Positions 32,524-41,803 are shown, counted from the stretch's first letter. The stretch is DNA of 64,000 bases from Planomicrobium stackebrandtii (GCF_030814955.1 NZ_JAUSWB010000003.1:343583-407582), one strand, 5' to 3'. Notes: a model not told the origin generated them from the letters alone. A program made the numbers and translations.

Positions 32524-33801
32524 TTAAAATCCTGGTTTATTCAACAGTTTGAAGATGTTGTTTTTGTAATCTTCAACGCCAGGCTGATCGAACGGATTGA
32601 TGTCGAGCAGATAGGCACTATAGGCACAAGCGAGCATGTAGAAATACAGCAAGTGGCCCATATTGTATTCGTCGATTTTGGGAATCGTCAAGCTGAGTTG
32701 AGGAACGCCGCCGTCCAAGTGGGCACTGGATGTCCCTTTGTACGCCACATGGTTAAATTCCTGCAACGAAAGGCCAGCCATATAATTTAATTCGTCGCCA
32801 TCGTTTTCGGCTTCGAAAATCGTCAAATCTTCATTTGCTTCTTGGACCAGCAGGAAGGTTTCAAACAAGTTGCGTTTGCCGTCCTGAATATACTGCCCCA
32901 TGGAATGGAGATCAGTCGTGAAGGAAACAGAAGCTGGGAAGATTCCTTTGCCTTCTTTGCCTTCACTTTCGCCGAACAGTTGCTTCCACCATTCCTGAAC
33001 GAATGACAGCTTCGGTTCAAACGTCGCCATCACTTCTGTCGTGTAGCCTTCCACATAAAGCTGATGGCGGACTGCTGCGTATTGCAGCGCTGGATTTTCA
33101 TCCGCATCGGTGTTGTTGTATAGCTCTTCTGCATTCAAAGCTCCTGCAATCAAATCGCGGATAGAGTAGCCGGCAGCTGCAATTGGCACAAGTCCAACAG
33201 CAGTGAAGACAGAATAGCGTCCGCCAACATCTTCAGGGACAACAAAGCGCTGGTAGCCATTGGCTTCAGCGAGTGTCAGCAAGGCGCCTTTTTCAGCGTC
33301 CGTTGTGACGATAATTCGTTCTGCCGCTTCCTGGCCGTAGCGCTTCTCCATATAATCCTTCAGGAAACGGAAAGCGATGGCAGGTTCAGTTGTTTTCCCG
33401 GATTTGGAAATGACGTTGACCATGACACGCTTGCCGTCAAGATGGGCGAGGAGCTGCTTCAAGTATTCGCCGCTGACCTGATGGCCTGCAAAGACCACTT
33501 CAAGTCCAGATTCTTTGCTGAAGTATGAGTCTAATGCCGATAGTACCGCTTTAGAACCGAGGTACGATCCACCGATGCCGATAACGACTAAAACATCCGC
33601 AGTGTCACGGATTTGTGCTGCCGTTTTTTCAACTTTCTTTAAAAACTCCTCATCAAGTTTGCTTGGCCAATCCAACCAACCAAGAAAGTCTGAGCCTTTT
33701 CCTTTTTTGCTGTATAGATTATCGTGTATTTCTTTTAATTGTGCTCTTTTTTCAAGTGTTAGCACCGCACCAATTGATTCTGAAAATGTAATTTTAACCA
33801 T
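32524..33801 (-). CDS. pgi: Glucose-6-phosphate isomerase
   Basis: A 425-residue glycolytic phosphoglucose isomerase interconverting glucose 6-phosphate and fructose 6-phosphate. The SIS-type phosphosugar site VVIGIGGSYLGSKAV is near residue 75; VNVISKSGKTTEPAIAF holds the second signature. The length is somewhat shorter than the B. subtilis enzyme but usual for the family's Bacillales branch. AGGAGGG lies before the ATG at 33801; a GTG two codons upstream overlaps the RBS. Monocistronic, with its own terminator. Confidence 0.95.
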   Translation of the reverse strand: MVKITFSESIGAVLTLEKRAQLKEIHDNLYSKKGKGSDFLGWLDWPSKLDEEFLKKVEKTAAQIRDTADVLVVIGIGGSYLGSKAVLSALDSYFSKESGLEVVFAGHQVSGEYLKQLLAHLDGKRVMVNVISKSGKTTEPAIAFRFLKDYMEKRYGQEAAERIIVTTDAEKGALLTLAEANGYQRFVVPEDVGGRYSVFTAVGLVPIAAAGYSIRDLIAGALNAEELYNNTDADENPALQYAAVRHQLYVEGYTTEVMATFEPKLSFVQEWWKQLFGESEGKEGKGIFPASVSFTTDLHSMGQYIQDGKRNLFETFLLVQEANEDLTIFEAENDGDELNYMAGLSLQEFNHVAYKGTSSAHLDGGVPQLSLTIPKIDEYNMGHLLYFYMLACAYSAYLLDINPFDQPGVEDYKNNIFKLLNKPGF

Positions 33802-33975
33802 ATTCACCCTCCTGTCTTTTGTTAATCAGTTTACCATATTAAAACAGCCAATTGCGGATGTTTTGCAGAGGAAATTATTCACGGATTTCTCAACGCTATT
33901 TTGCTAAAGAGCTGTTATCCTTTCAACTTCGGGCTGTTTATTGGTAAAATAAAGAAAACAATTGGGGGTTATGGT

Positions 33976-35997
33976 ATGGCGAAAAAGTTAGCGATTGTCC
34001 TGGCATTGGCTTTTCTGGTATTGCTGGCAGGCTGCCAGCAAGAGGCTTCACCGGAAGAGCGGCTGCAGGCGTACATAGAACAGTGGAACAATGGTGAGTT
34101 TTCAGAGATGTACAGTTCTTATTTAAATCAGGGAACGAAAGAAGCTTATGCTTCGGAAGACTTTGTTGAGCGGCAGCAAAAGCTGTATGAAGATTTGGCG
34201 ATTGAAAATGTCGAAGTGACTTATACAGAGCCTGGAGAAGATGCTGAATGGGATACCGAAAATCCGGCAGACTTCCCAATACAGGTAAAGATGGACACGA
34301 TGGCCGGACCGGTCGAATTTGAAAAAACCATGACTTTGCTGTTTGAAACGCAGGAAGACACGGAAGATTGGTTTGTTGAATGGGACCCTTCTTTTATTTT
34401 CGAGCAGCTGGAAACCGGTGACGAAGTCCGTGTCTCAACGACAGATGCAGAACGCGGTGAAATTCTGGACCGCAACGAACAGCCGATTGCCATCAATGGA
34501 ACAGGCTATAATATCGGTGTGGTTCCTGGGAACTTCACCGAAGAGTCCGCTAAAGAAGAGCTCGCGGAAATCCTGGAAATTTCAGTTGCCGCAATCGATG
34601 AAAAAATGGGGCAAAGCTGGGTCCAGGAAGATCAGTTTGTACCTATTTCCAAGGCAGCTAAAAATGATACGGAATTACTGGAAAAAGTAGAAGCGATTCC
34701 AGGTGCCACTTATCAGGAAACTGCGATGCGCGAATATCCATACGGAGAAGCATTGGGCCATTTAAGCGGCTATATCGGGCCGATCACTGCTGAGAAACTG
34801 GAAGAACTTGAAGATCAGGGCTATACTTCAACCGATTCAATTGGCAGAAGAGGCCTTGAGCAAACACTTGAAGACCGCCTTCACGGTACGAAAGGCCTGA
34901 AAATTCTTATTAAAAAACAAGGCGACAACGGAGAAGAGTTGACGATTGCTGAAACCCCTGCCGAAAACGGTGAAACGGTTGTTCTGACAATTGACGCAGA
35001 GCTTCAGAAATCAACTTTTGATTCGATGGAAGGTGAAGCGGGAACCAGTGCCGCAGTTGATCCTGAAACCGGGGAAACCCTGGCATTGGTCAGTTCACCA
35101 GCCTATGACCCGAACGAATACATGCTCGGCATCAGCGAGAGCCGTTTCAAGGAATTGAGCGAAGACCCTTTGAATCCTTTATTCAACCGGTTTGGAGCGG
35201 CTTATGCACCGGGTTCTACCATCAAGCCGGTAACAGCTGCAATCGGCATGGAAGCAGGAACACTTGATCCTGCCGAAGGTTTGCAGATTGACGGTGCGAC
35301 ATGGCAAAAAGATAGTTCATGGGGAGATTACCGGGTAACACGCCTGCATCCGGAAGCACCGAATCCAATTAATCTGAACAAAGCATTGGTGTACTCGGAT
35401 AATATCTATTTTGCCCGCCAAGCGCTCCAAATGGGCAATGAAGCTTTAGTCTCCGGTTTACAAAGCTACGGCTTCGGAGAAGAAATTCCCTTTGCTTTGG
35501 AGCTGCAGTCGTCGCAGATTTCGAATGAAGGGGCGTTAGGGTCTGAAGGCCAGCTTGCCGATACTTCCTTCGGTCAAGGGCAGATGCTGACCAATATTCT
35601 CCATCTGGCTTCCATGTATGAGCCGTTTTTGACGGATGGCATCATGTACAAGCCGCTGCTGTTTATGGATGAGGAAAAAAGCCAGGTATGGAAAGAAGGA
35701 TTGCTGAGCGCAGAAAGCGCAGAAACTCTTCGCAGCGGCATGCGCAATGTTGTGGTGGATGGCTATGCCCAGTCTGCTAATAGTCCATCCGTGAAAATTG
35801 CCGGGAAAACTGGCACAGCTGAATTGAAAGGTGCGATTGGCGATGAAGGGCAGGAGAATGGCTTTTTTGTCGCCTACGATTCGGAAAGCCCGGATTTTAT
35901 TCTGGCCATGATGATCGAATCGATTGAAGACAACGACGGCAGTGACTATGTCGCTGGATTTGCGGCTCAAGTGTTTGAAGAATATGGGGCTGAATAG
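33976..35997 (+). CDS. pbpC: PBP3-like penicillin-binding protein (PbpC/MecA type)
   Basis: A 673-residue class B transpeptidase. A lipoprotein signal with lipobox LLAGC (Cys20) is followed by a MecA_N/NTF2-like domain (about 24-140), a PBP dimerisation domain and the transpeptidase. The catalytic motifs are intact: STIK (in APGSTIKPV), SDN (in YSDNIYF) and KTGTAE. This domain order is that of B. subtilis PbpC and staphylococcal PBP2a. The ATG at 33976 starts MAKKLAIVLALAFLVLLAGC, a proper lipoprotein leader; the frame is open 25 codons upstream without an RBS. Low beta-lactam affinity is a family trait and has not been shown here. Confidence 0.92.
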   Translation: MAKKLAIVLALAFLVLLAGCQQEASPEERLQAYIEQWNNGEFSEMYSSYLNQGTKEAYASEDFVERQQKLYEDLAIENVEVTYTEPGEDAEWDTENPADFPIQVKMDTMAGPVEFEKTMTLLFETQEDTEDWFVEWDPSFIFEQLETGDEVRVSTTDAERGEILDRNEQPIAINGTGYNIGVVPGNFTEESAKEELAEILEISVAAIDEKMGQSWVQEDQFVPISKAAKNDTELLEKVEAIPGATYQETAMREYPYGEALGHLSGYIGPITAEKLEELEDQGYTSTDSIGRRGLEQTLEDRLHGTKGLKILIKKQGDNGEELTIAETPAENGETVVLTIDAELQKSTFDSMEGEAGTSAAVDPETGETLALVSSPAYDPNEYMLGISESRFKELSEDPLNPLFNRFGAAYAPGSTIKPVTAAIGMEAGTLDPAEGLQIDGATWQKDSSWGDYRVTRLHPEAPNPINLNKALVYSDNIYFARQALQMGNEALVSGLQSYGFGEEIPFALELQSSQISNEGALGSEGQLADTSFGQGQMLTNILHLASMYEPFLTDGIMYKPLLFMDEEKSQVWKEGLLSAESAETLRSGMRNVVVDGYAQSANSPSVKIAGKTGTAELKGAIGDEGQENGFFVAYDSESPDFILAMMIESIEDNDGSDYVAGFAAQVFEEYGAE

Positions 35998-36006
35998 TAA
36001 AAGCGG

Positions 36007-36047
36007 ACATCCACCGGCAATCACTCCTTGCCGGTGGATGTTTTTTG
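36007..36047 (+). terminator. Rho-independent terminator
   Basis: ACATCCACCGGCAA and TTGCCGGTGGATGT form a perfect 14-bp stem with T6 after it. Confidence 0.92.
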
Positions 36048-36161
36048 TAGATTTATGGCTTAATTTCTAATGCGGCTAGCAGGAATTTCCATGGAAATAT
36101 TGAATAGAAAGAAGAATGAATTGTTGCGGGAATTAGGGGAGAAATCAATAGGGGGGATTGG

Positions 36162-37121
36162 ATGGAATTCAAGAACTTAGGAGGCACCGGGTTAAAAATT
36201 TCGAATATAAGTTTAGGTACAATGGCTTTTGGACGCTGGATTGACGAACAGGCATCCCATGAAATTATGGATGTAGCCTTAGAGCAAGGAATTAACCTGA
36301 TTGATACAGCAAACTTTTATGGCAAGGGACAGGACGAGGCTTTCAAATATGGTACAGGGGAATGCGAAGAAATCGTCGGCAGGTATTTGAAAGGTAAGCG
36401 AAATACAGCGGTATTGGCAACCAAGGTGGGGTTGCCGATGGGCGAAGGGCAAAACGATAAAGGCTTATCCAGGCATCATATCATCCAGCAGGCTGAAGAA
36501 TCTTTGCGGCGGCTGCAGACCGATTGGATCGACCTTTACCAGGTGCACCGTTTTGACGATAGCACACCATTGGAAGAAACTTTATCCGCTTTAACAGATT
36601 TAGTAAGACAGGGGAAGGTCCGCTATATTGGCTGTTCGAATTATGCGGCGTGGCAAATGGCAAAAGCGCGTGGAATCAGCGACTTAAAGGGGTTGGAACA
36701 TTTTGCATCGAGCCAATCTCAGTATAATTTGTTATCCCGTGAATTGGAAAATGAAGTCATGCCGTATTGCGCTTCTGAAAAAATGGGGTTGCTAGTTTAC
36801 AGTCCAATGGCTAGAGGTGTACTTTCAGGGAAATACAAGTCAAAAAGCGACATGCCAAAAGACAGCCGCGCCGCTAAAGGAGAAGAGCTCATTCAGCATT
36901 ATTTTACTGACTCCAATTTTAGAAAGGTTGAAGCCTATAAGGGGTTGTTGGGTGACCAAGGCTATGAACTATCACAGTTTGCTTTGGCATGGACCCTTAA
37001 TCAACCGGCAGTAACTTCTGCAATTGTAGGGGCCAGCAAACCTCACCATGTGTTGGATGCTGCAGAAATCAGCGGCTGGAAATGGACAGAAGGCTTGAAA
37101 ACACAAGTATCAAACATTTGA
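36162..37121 (+). CDS. Aldo/keto reductase
   Basis: A 319-residue aldo/keto reductase related to the YajO/IolS or Kv-beta-like group. The tetrad is visible in LIDTANFYGKGQDE (Asp, Tyr), VLATKVGL (Lys) and YQVHRFD (His), and the NADP-binding end is AIVGASKPHHVLDAAE. GGGGGGATTGG precedes the ATG. It lies 75 bases before an alpha-glucosidase gene with no clear terminator between, so the two may be co-transcribed. Substrate unknown; sequence differs clearly from the other reductase at 8494. Confidence 0.88.
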   Translation: MEFKNLGGTGLKISNISLGTMAFGRWIDEQASHEIMDVALEQGINLIDTANFYGKGQDEAFKYGTGECEEIVGRYLKGKRNTAVLATKVGLPMGEGQNDKGLSRHHIIQQAEESLRRLQTDWIDLYQVHRFDDSTPLEETLSALTDLVRQGKVRYIGCSNYAAWQMAKARGISDLKGLEHFASSQSQYNLLSRELENEVMPYCASEKMGLLVYSPMARGVLSGKYKSKSDMPKDSRAAKGEELIQHYFTDSNFRKVEAYKGLLGDQGYELSQFALAWTLNQPAVTSAIVGASKPHHVLDAAEISGWKWTEGLKTQVSNI

Positions 37122-37196
37122 TTGGTAGGGATAAAAACAGTTTAGAAAACTAATAGCATAATAGTTATTTACAGTGTAGGGAAGAGGGAGTTCACT

Positions 37197-38825
37197 TTGA
37201 AGGAGACATGGTGGAAAGAAGCAGTGGTCTATCAAATTTACCCGAGAAGTTTTAATGATTCCAACAACGACGGCATTGGTGATTTGAACGGGGTGACAGA
37301 AAAACTGGATTATTTGGATGAACTGGGAATCACTATTATCTGGATTTGTCCGATGTACAAATCCCCAAATGTTGACAATGGGTATGATATTAGCGATTAT
37401 CAGGCGATCATGGAAGAAATGGGGACGATGGAGGATTTTGATCGCCTGTTAGGGGAAGTGCATAAGCGGGGAATGAGGCTCATCATCGACCTGGTGTTGA
37501 ACCATACCAGCGACCAGCATCCATGGTTTTTGGAATCCCGTTCCTCCAGAGAAAATCCAAAGCGCGACTGGTATGTATGGAGTGATCGCCAGACCAATTG
37601 GGAAAGTATTTTCGGTGGACCAGCCTGGACCTTTGACCCGAAGACCGGCCAATATTATTTGCATATTTTTACGAAAAATCAAGTAGATTTGAATTGGGAA
37701 AACAAAGACATGCGTGAGGCTGCATATGAAATGATCCGCTGGTGGCTGGCCAAAGGCGTTGACGGTTTCCGTGTGGATGCCATCAATCACCTGAAAAAGG
37801 ACTACAGCGATATGCCAAACCCTAAAAACCTGCCGTATGTTCCAGCTTGGGAAAAGTTCACGGATGTGGAAGGCTTGCAGGACATGCTGGCAGAATTGCG
37901 GGATCAGGCTTTTTCGGGCTATAACATTGTCACTGTAGGAGAAGCGAACAGCGCCAAATCTAAGGACATGGAACAATGGATCAGCGAACATGATGGAAAA
38001 TTCAATATGATTTTCCATCTGGAAGCGCATGATGCGGCAGGCAGCCACCTGGATCCGGGATTGGATGTCAGGGATTTAAAGGAAGTTTTAAACCGCTGGC
38101 AGGAAGCTGCACACGGTGTTGCGTGGAATTCACTTTACATTGAAAATCATGACCGTCCAAGAACGGTATCCATTTGGGGAAATGACCGGGATTATTGGTT
38201 TGAAAGCGCTACTGCATTAGGGTGTATGTACTTTTTTATGCAAGGCACCCCTTTTATTTACCAAGGCCAGGAAATCGGCATGACCAACGCCCCGTTCGAC
38301 GATATCGAAATGTATAATGATATTGAAACAAAAAATATGTACCGCTACAACCGCCAAGAAGGCGTGTCCCATGAGGAGTTAATGAGAATCATCAAGAAAA
38401 TCAGCCGGGATCATGCCCGTACGCCAATGCAATGGAACAATCAGGATTTTGCCGGTTTCTCCAAAGCCAAACCGTGGCTTGGTGTAAATCCGAATTATAA
38501 ATGGCTGAATGTCGAGGCACAAAAAGATGATCCAAAATCGATCTGGTCGTATTACAAGAAAATGATTCATTTGCGCCAAAATTGGAAGGTTTTAGTGTAT
38601 GGAACGACAAGGCTGGCTGATTCCGGATGTCCGGATGTCTATGCCTATGTCCGGGAAGACCGCTATACGAAAATGCTTATTGCTTCGAATTTAAGTGAAC
38701 GGCCGTGTACATGGAACACCCCTTACGATGCTGAACTTCTTCTCACAAATTATGAGGAACGTGAAAAAGGTGTCCTGCAGCCATATGAAGCATGTGTTTA
38801 CTTCTTGAAAAAAGAGATTTATTAA
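37197..38825 (+). CDS. malL: Alpha-glucosidase (GH13, oligo-1,6-glucosidase/MalL type)
   Basis: A 542-residue cytosolic glycoside hydrolase of GH13 subfamily 31/MalL type, releasing glucose from maltose-, isomaltose- or sucrose-like oligosaccharides. The catalytic residues are Asp194 (GFRVDAIN), Glu249 (TVGEA) and Asp319 (ENHDR). The early IYPRSFNDSNNDGIGDL calcium/substrate stretch is typical. The start is TTG at 37197, preceded by AGAGGGAG. No signal peptide. The exact linkage specificity is not readable. It ends in a strong terminator. Confidence 0.9.
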   Translation: MKETWWKEAVVYQIYPRSFNDSNNDGIGDLNGVTEKLDYLDELGITIIWICPMYKSPNVDNGYDISDYQAIMEEMGTMEDFDRLLGEVHKRGMRLIIDLVLNHTSDQHPWFLESRSSRENPKRDWYVWSDRQTNWESIFGGPAWTFDPKTGQYYLHIFTKNQVDLNWENKDMREAAYEMIRWWLAKGVDGFRVDAINHLKKDYSDMPNPKNLPYVPAWEKFTDVEGLQDMLAELRDQAFSGYNIVTVGEANSAKSKDMEQWISEHDGKFNMIFHLEAHDAAGSHLDPGLDVRDLKEVLNRWQEAAHGVAWNSLYIENHDRPRTVSIWGNDRDYWFESATALGCMYFFMQGTPFIYQGQEIGMTNAPFDDIEMYNDIETKNMYRYNRQEGVSHEELMRIIKKISRDHARTPMQWNNQDFAGFSKAKPWLGVNPNYKWLNVEAQKDDPKSIWSYYKKMIHLRQNWKVLVYGTTRLADSGCPDVYAYVREDRYTKMLIASNLSERPCTWNTPYDAELLLTNYEEREKGVLQPYEACVYFLKKEIY

Positions 38826-38842
38826 TATTTATGAGCTGCAAC

Positions 38843-38887
38843 AAGCCGCAATGCCATTTAATCAGAATGGTTTTGCGGCTTTTTTAA
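38843..38887 (+). terminator. Rho-independent terminator
   Basis: AAGCCGCAATGCCATT pairs with AATGGTTTTGCGGCTT, followed by T5. Ends the alpha-glucosidase gene. Confidence 0.85.
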
Positions 38888-39011
38888 TTTGGAAGCAATA
38901 TTAGATTTGGGTATATATAATCAAGACAAAAGATCTTTTTGTTTTTTACGTTTGATTATCTCAATAAATTTCCCAATTACGGAAATATGAAAATTCTGCT
39001 AACTTTAGAGA

Positions 39012-39078
39012 TGTGGCAGAGCCGTCAAGCAGAAACGTGTGAAAGTGCGGGACGCCGCAGTTGGATCCAGGCCGCCAT
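39012..39078 (+). other. Structured, GC-rich leader before the subtilisin gene
   Basis: In an AT-rich surround, this 65-70-base segment is GC-rich. It holds a GAAA-capped stem (CGTGT-GAAA-GTGCG) followed by GGGACGC, as in c-di-GMP-I (GEMM) aptamers, but the P2/receptor part typical of that class is not clearly present. The segment ends about 30 bases before the subtilisin start codon. It may be a diverged riboswitch, an unrelated leader hairpin, or chance. Confidence 0.3.
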
Positions 39079-39106
39079 AAACCATAATGGAAAAGGGGAT
39101 TGAACG

Positions 39107-40366
39107 ATGAAGAAATCGGCAAAATTCATTACGACCGCCATGTTGGCAGCTACTTTGCTTCTACCGGCAATGGGCGTCAGCGCAAACAGCGATCTGGCTG
39201 AAAAAGCGAATGGCAATGAGAAATTCCGGGTATTGGTTGATACGGCAAATGACAAAGCGCTGCAAAATGCCAAAAACCAGTATGGCGTCCAATGGGATTT
39301 TAAAGGCGAAGGATTCACCACCGATATGAACGAGAAACAATTTGAAGCTCTGCAGAAAAATAAAAATATAAAAGTACAAAAAGTCCCAGAATACAGTATC
39401 GAAGAAACATCATCTGAACCGTTGGCGAAATATTCGACAATGGCGGCTTCTCAATCTACGCCATGGGGCATTAAAGCCATCTATAACAATGCTAATCTTG
39501 CTCAATCTTCCGGAGGGGCAGGCATTAATATCGCGGTACTTGATACTGGCGTAAATGTAAACCATGCAGACTTAGCGAACAATGTCGAACAATGCAAAGA
39601 CTTTACTCTTAGCGCGAGCATCACAAACGGCACTTGTACAGATCGCCAGGGGCACGGGACACATGTTGCAGGATCAGCGCTTGCAAACGGCAATGGAGGT
39701 TTGTATGGAGTAGCTCCGCAAGCAGACCTTTGGGCATATAAAGTATTGGGAGATGACGGATCGGGTTCTTCTGATGACATTGCAGCAGCCATTCGCCACG
39801 TTGCGGACCAAGCAACTGCATTAAAGACGAAAGTAGTCATCAACATGTCTCTGGGCTCTTCAGCTGAGAGCAGCTTGATTACAAACGCTGTCAACTATGC
39901 TTACAACAAAGGTGTCTTGGTCATTGCAGCAGCAGGAAACTCGGGTCCGTACCAGGGATCTATCGGCTTCCCTGGGGCATTGCAGAATGCAGTGGCAGTA
40001 GCCGCACTTGAAAATGTTATCCAAAATGGCACATACCGTGTAGCCGATTTTTCTTCTCGCGGTTATAGTTCCACAGATGGGGACTATGCAATCGGCAAAT
40101 ACGATGTTGAAATTTCAGCTCCTGGTGCTGCCGTTTACTCAGCTTGGTATACAGGCGGCTATGCGACCATCAGCGGAACATCGATGGCTTCCCCGCACGC
40201 AGCTGGACTTGCTGCAAAAGTATGGGCGACAAACCCAAGTGCAACCAATGTCCAAGTGCGTGCTAATCTTCAAAACCGTGCAAAAGCATATGATATCCTT
40301 TCTGGATCAGGTGCCGGCTATGGCGATGATTATGCATCCGGTTTCGGCTTTGCACGTGTTCAATAA
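39107..40366 (+). CDS. Secreted subtilisin-like serine protease (S8)
   Basis: A 419-residue extracellular protease. The layout is a Sec signal peptide (about 1-26, ending VSA), an inhibitor I9-type prodomain (about 38-97) and a catalytic domain from about 118. The triad is Asp146 (VLDTGV), His183 (GHGTHVAG) and Ser359 (GTSMASPHAAG), with oxyanion Asn278. Cys163 and Cys177 could form a disulphide near the active site, unlike classic cysteine-free subtilisins. The ATG at 39107 follows AAAGGGG. Directly downstream is an XRE-TPR regulator and a small peptide gene, the same neighbour pattern as nprR-nprX next to a protease in the B. cereus group. Confidence 0.93.
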   Translation: MKKSAKFITTAMLAATLLLPAMGVSANSDLAEKANGNEKFRVLVDTANDKALQNAKNQYGVQWDFKGEGFTTDMNEKQFEALQKNKNIKVQKVPEYSIEETSSEPLAKYSTMAASQSTPWGIKAIYNNANLAQSSGGAGINIAVLDTGVNVNHADLANNVEQCKDFTLSASITNGTCTDRQGHGTHVAGSALANGNGGLYGVAPQADLWAYKVLGDDGSGSSDDIAAAIRHVADQATALKTKVVINMSLGSSAESSLITNAVNYAYNKGVLVIAAAGNSGPYQGSIGFPGALQNAVAVAALENVIQNGTYRVADFSSRGYSSTDGDYAIGKYDVEISAPGAAVYSAWYTGGYATISGTSMASPHAAGLAAKVWATNPSATNVQVRANLQNRAKAYDILSGSGAGYGDDYASGFGFARVQ

Positions 40367-40392
40367 ATAGCTAACGAAATCACTGGAAGCGG

Positions 40393-40425
40393 CAACCCTG
40401 TCAAATATGTCAGGGTTGTTTTTTT
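40393..40425 (+). terminator. Rho-independent terminator
   Basis: CAACCCTG, ten bases, CAGGGTTG, then T7. Ends the protease gene and separates it from the regulator. Confidence 0.87.
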
Positions 40426-40464
40426 ATGGTATATTTTATTTATTCTGTAAAAAAGGGTGAAATT

Positions 40465-41703
40465 ATGAATGTTGGCTCTATCGTTAAGTATTATCGGACA
40501 AAAAACAGCTTAACCCAATCTCAATTGGCAGATGGCATCTGCTCTATTTCCCATTTGAGCAAGATTGAATCCAATGCCTACAGCCCGCATGAATCGACCA
40601 TCAAAGCGCTGTTAATGAAGATGGGCGTCCAACTGAACAAAGAGGTGGAAAAACATAAGCAGCTGGAGCGGATGATTGGAAAGTTCATCGACTGTTCTCT
40701 GCATTATGATCTTGAAACGATGCGGAAAATATACCAGCTGCTGGAATTGGAAAATGATTATATTCAATCTACCGATTTGGTCAATCAGTACGAACTCTAT
40801 AAATTCCGCTTTTATATATACGATAACGATCTGCTCAAAGCAGGACAGCAGAAAAAGTTGCTGGAACGCATGAAAGCCTCTTTTTTGGCACCGGAGCACT
40901 GGGTTTATCAGTTTTTTCAATCACTTTATTGTTCGATGATGGGTGACAATACAAAGTCTCTTGAAGTGCTCAACGGTCTGGATCTTGGCATCCAAAGCAT
41001 TCCCCAAAAATTCGAAGGGGAATTTTATTATCAAAAGGCACGGATGCTGATCCTTGCTGACCGCTATGAATTTTCGGGGCATTTTGCCGAGCTGGCAGTA
41101 CGCTCCTTTCAGCTTCACCATAATTACATCCGGCTGTTGCACGCCCAAATGCTCTTGGCCATCAACTATACCCGAAGAAATCTTTTGGTCCAGGCTGAAA
41201 GCCTATACGAAGTGCTGATCCGCAACACCCATCTGACAAAACAAACAGCATTGCACAACCAAACCCTCTATAATTACACAGAGCTGCTGCGAATGAAAAA
41301 TGCACATGGAGAAGCTTTGGAAATCCTTCAAGTATTAAAAGAAAGCATGGAAGAAGATACTTATTTCTACAAAGCAGTGTTAACCAGTTTGTTGGAGTCT
41401 ATGGTTGAAACAGGACAGAATGCTTCAGTATTGATTGATGAATTAAAAGCGATCAGCGGCAAACTTGAAGATAAATATTTTCATATTTATGCCAATTATT
41501 TTGAAAAAAGAAATTTTTCCCAACCGGACCTTATGGCCTATTGTGAGGAAATTATGTTTCCATTTTTCAGAAAACATGGTTATATAAAGGAAACAAAAAG
41601 AACTGCTGCAGAACTTGCAGCCCATTACAGCAATCAGCAGCAGTGGAAAGAAGCTTATTTTTATCAAACATACAGCGATGAGAACGGCGGTGAATCAAAA
41701 TGA
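40465..41703 (+). CDS. XRE-TPR regulator, likely RRNPP quorum-sensing receptor
   Basis: A 412-residue protein with an N-terminal XRE-type HTH (residues about 3-60; SLTQSQLADGICSISHLSKIE is the HTH core) and a long helical region with TPR-like repeats to the end. This is the size and order of NprR (423 residues) and PlcR-type RRNPP receptors, which bind imported linear peptides through the TPRs. The ATG at 40465 follows AAAAAGGGTG. The stop overlaps the start of a 31-codon peptide gene (ATGA at 41700-41703), so the two are translationally coupled. The upstream gene encodes a secreted protease, a typical RRNPP target. Regulator identity is strong; the sensing role is inferred from the pair. Confidence 0.85.
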   Translation: MNVGSIVKYYRTKNSLTQSQLADGICSISHLSKIESNAYSPHESTIKALLMKMGVQLNKEVEKHKQLERMIGKFIDCSLHYDLETMRKIYQLLELENDYIQSTDLVNQYELYKFRFYIYDNDLLKAGQQKKLLERMKASFLAPEHWVYQFFQSLYCSMMGDNTKSLEVLNGLDLGIQSIPQKFEGEFYYQKARMLILADRYEFSGHFAELAVRSFQLHHNYIRLLHAQMLLAINYTRRNLLVQAESLYEVLIRNTHLTKQTALHNQTLYNYTELLRMKNAHGEALEILQVLKESMEEDTYFYKAVLTSLLESMVETGQNASVLIDELKAISGKLEDKYFHIYANYFEKRNFSQPDLMAYCEEIMFPFFRKHGYIKETKRTAAELAAHYSNQQQWKEAYFYQTYSDENGGESK

Positions 41704-41795
41704 AGAAAAAGAAAATAGTTTTTACATCTATCGCATATGCTGCTGCCATGGCCATTGTGGCGCTTGGCGGACCGAATGTATTGCCTCCGATTTAA
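41700..41795 (+). CDS. 31-residue putative signalling pro-peptide
   Basis: A short gene whose ATG overlaps the TGA of the XRE-TPR gene. It encodes a basic start (MKKKKIVF), a hydrophobic Ala-rich stretch (TSIAYAAAMAIVALGG) that looks like an export signal, and a short C-terminal tail PNVLPPI. This is the layout of RRNPP pro-peptides (PapR, NprX), which are exported, trimmed and re-imported by Opp to act on the receptor encoded just upstream. A terminator follows 9 bases after the stop, so the peptide gene ends the transcript. Cleavage and activity are inferred. It is too short for ordinary gene calling. Confidence 0.75.
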   Translation: MKKKKIVFTSIAYAAAMAIVALGGPNVLPPI

Positions 41796-41803
41796 CCGGC
41801 TAC

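Noticed and set aside
39012..39078. A confident c-di-GMP riboswitch call before the protease
   Set aside because: The GAAA-capped stem and GGGACGC fit, but the AAAGCC and P2 receptor part do not; kept only as a low-confidence leader and a finding.
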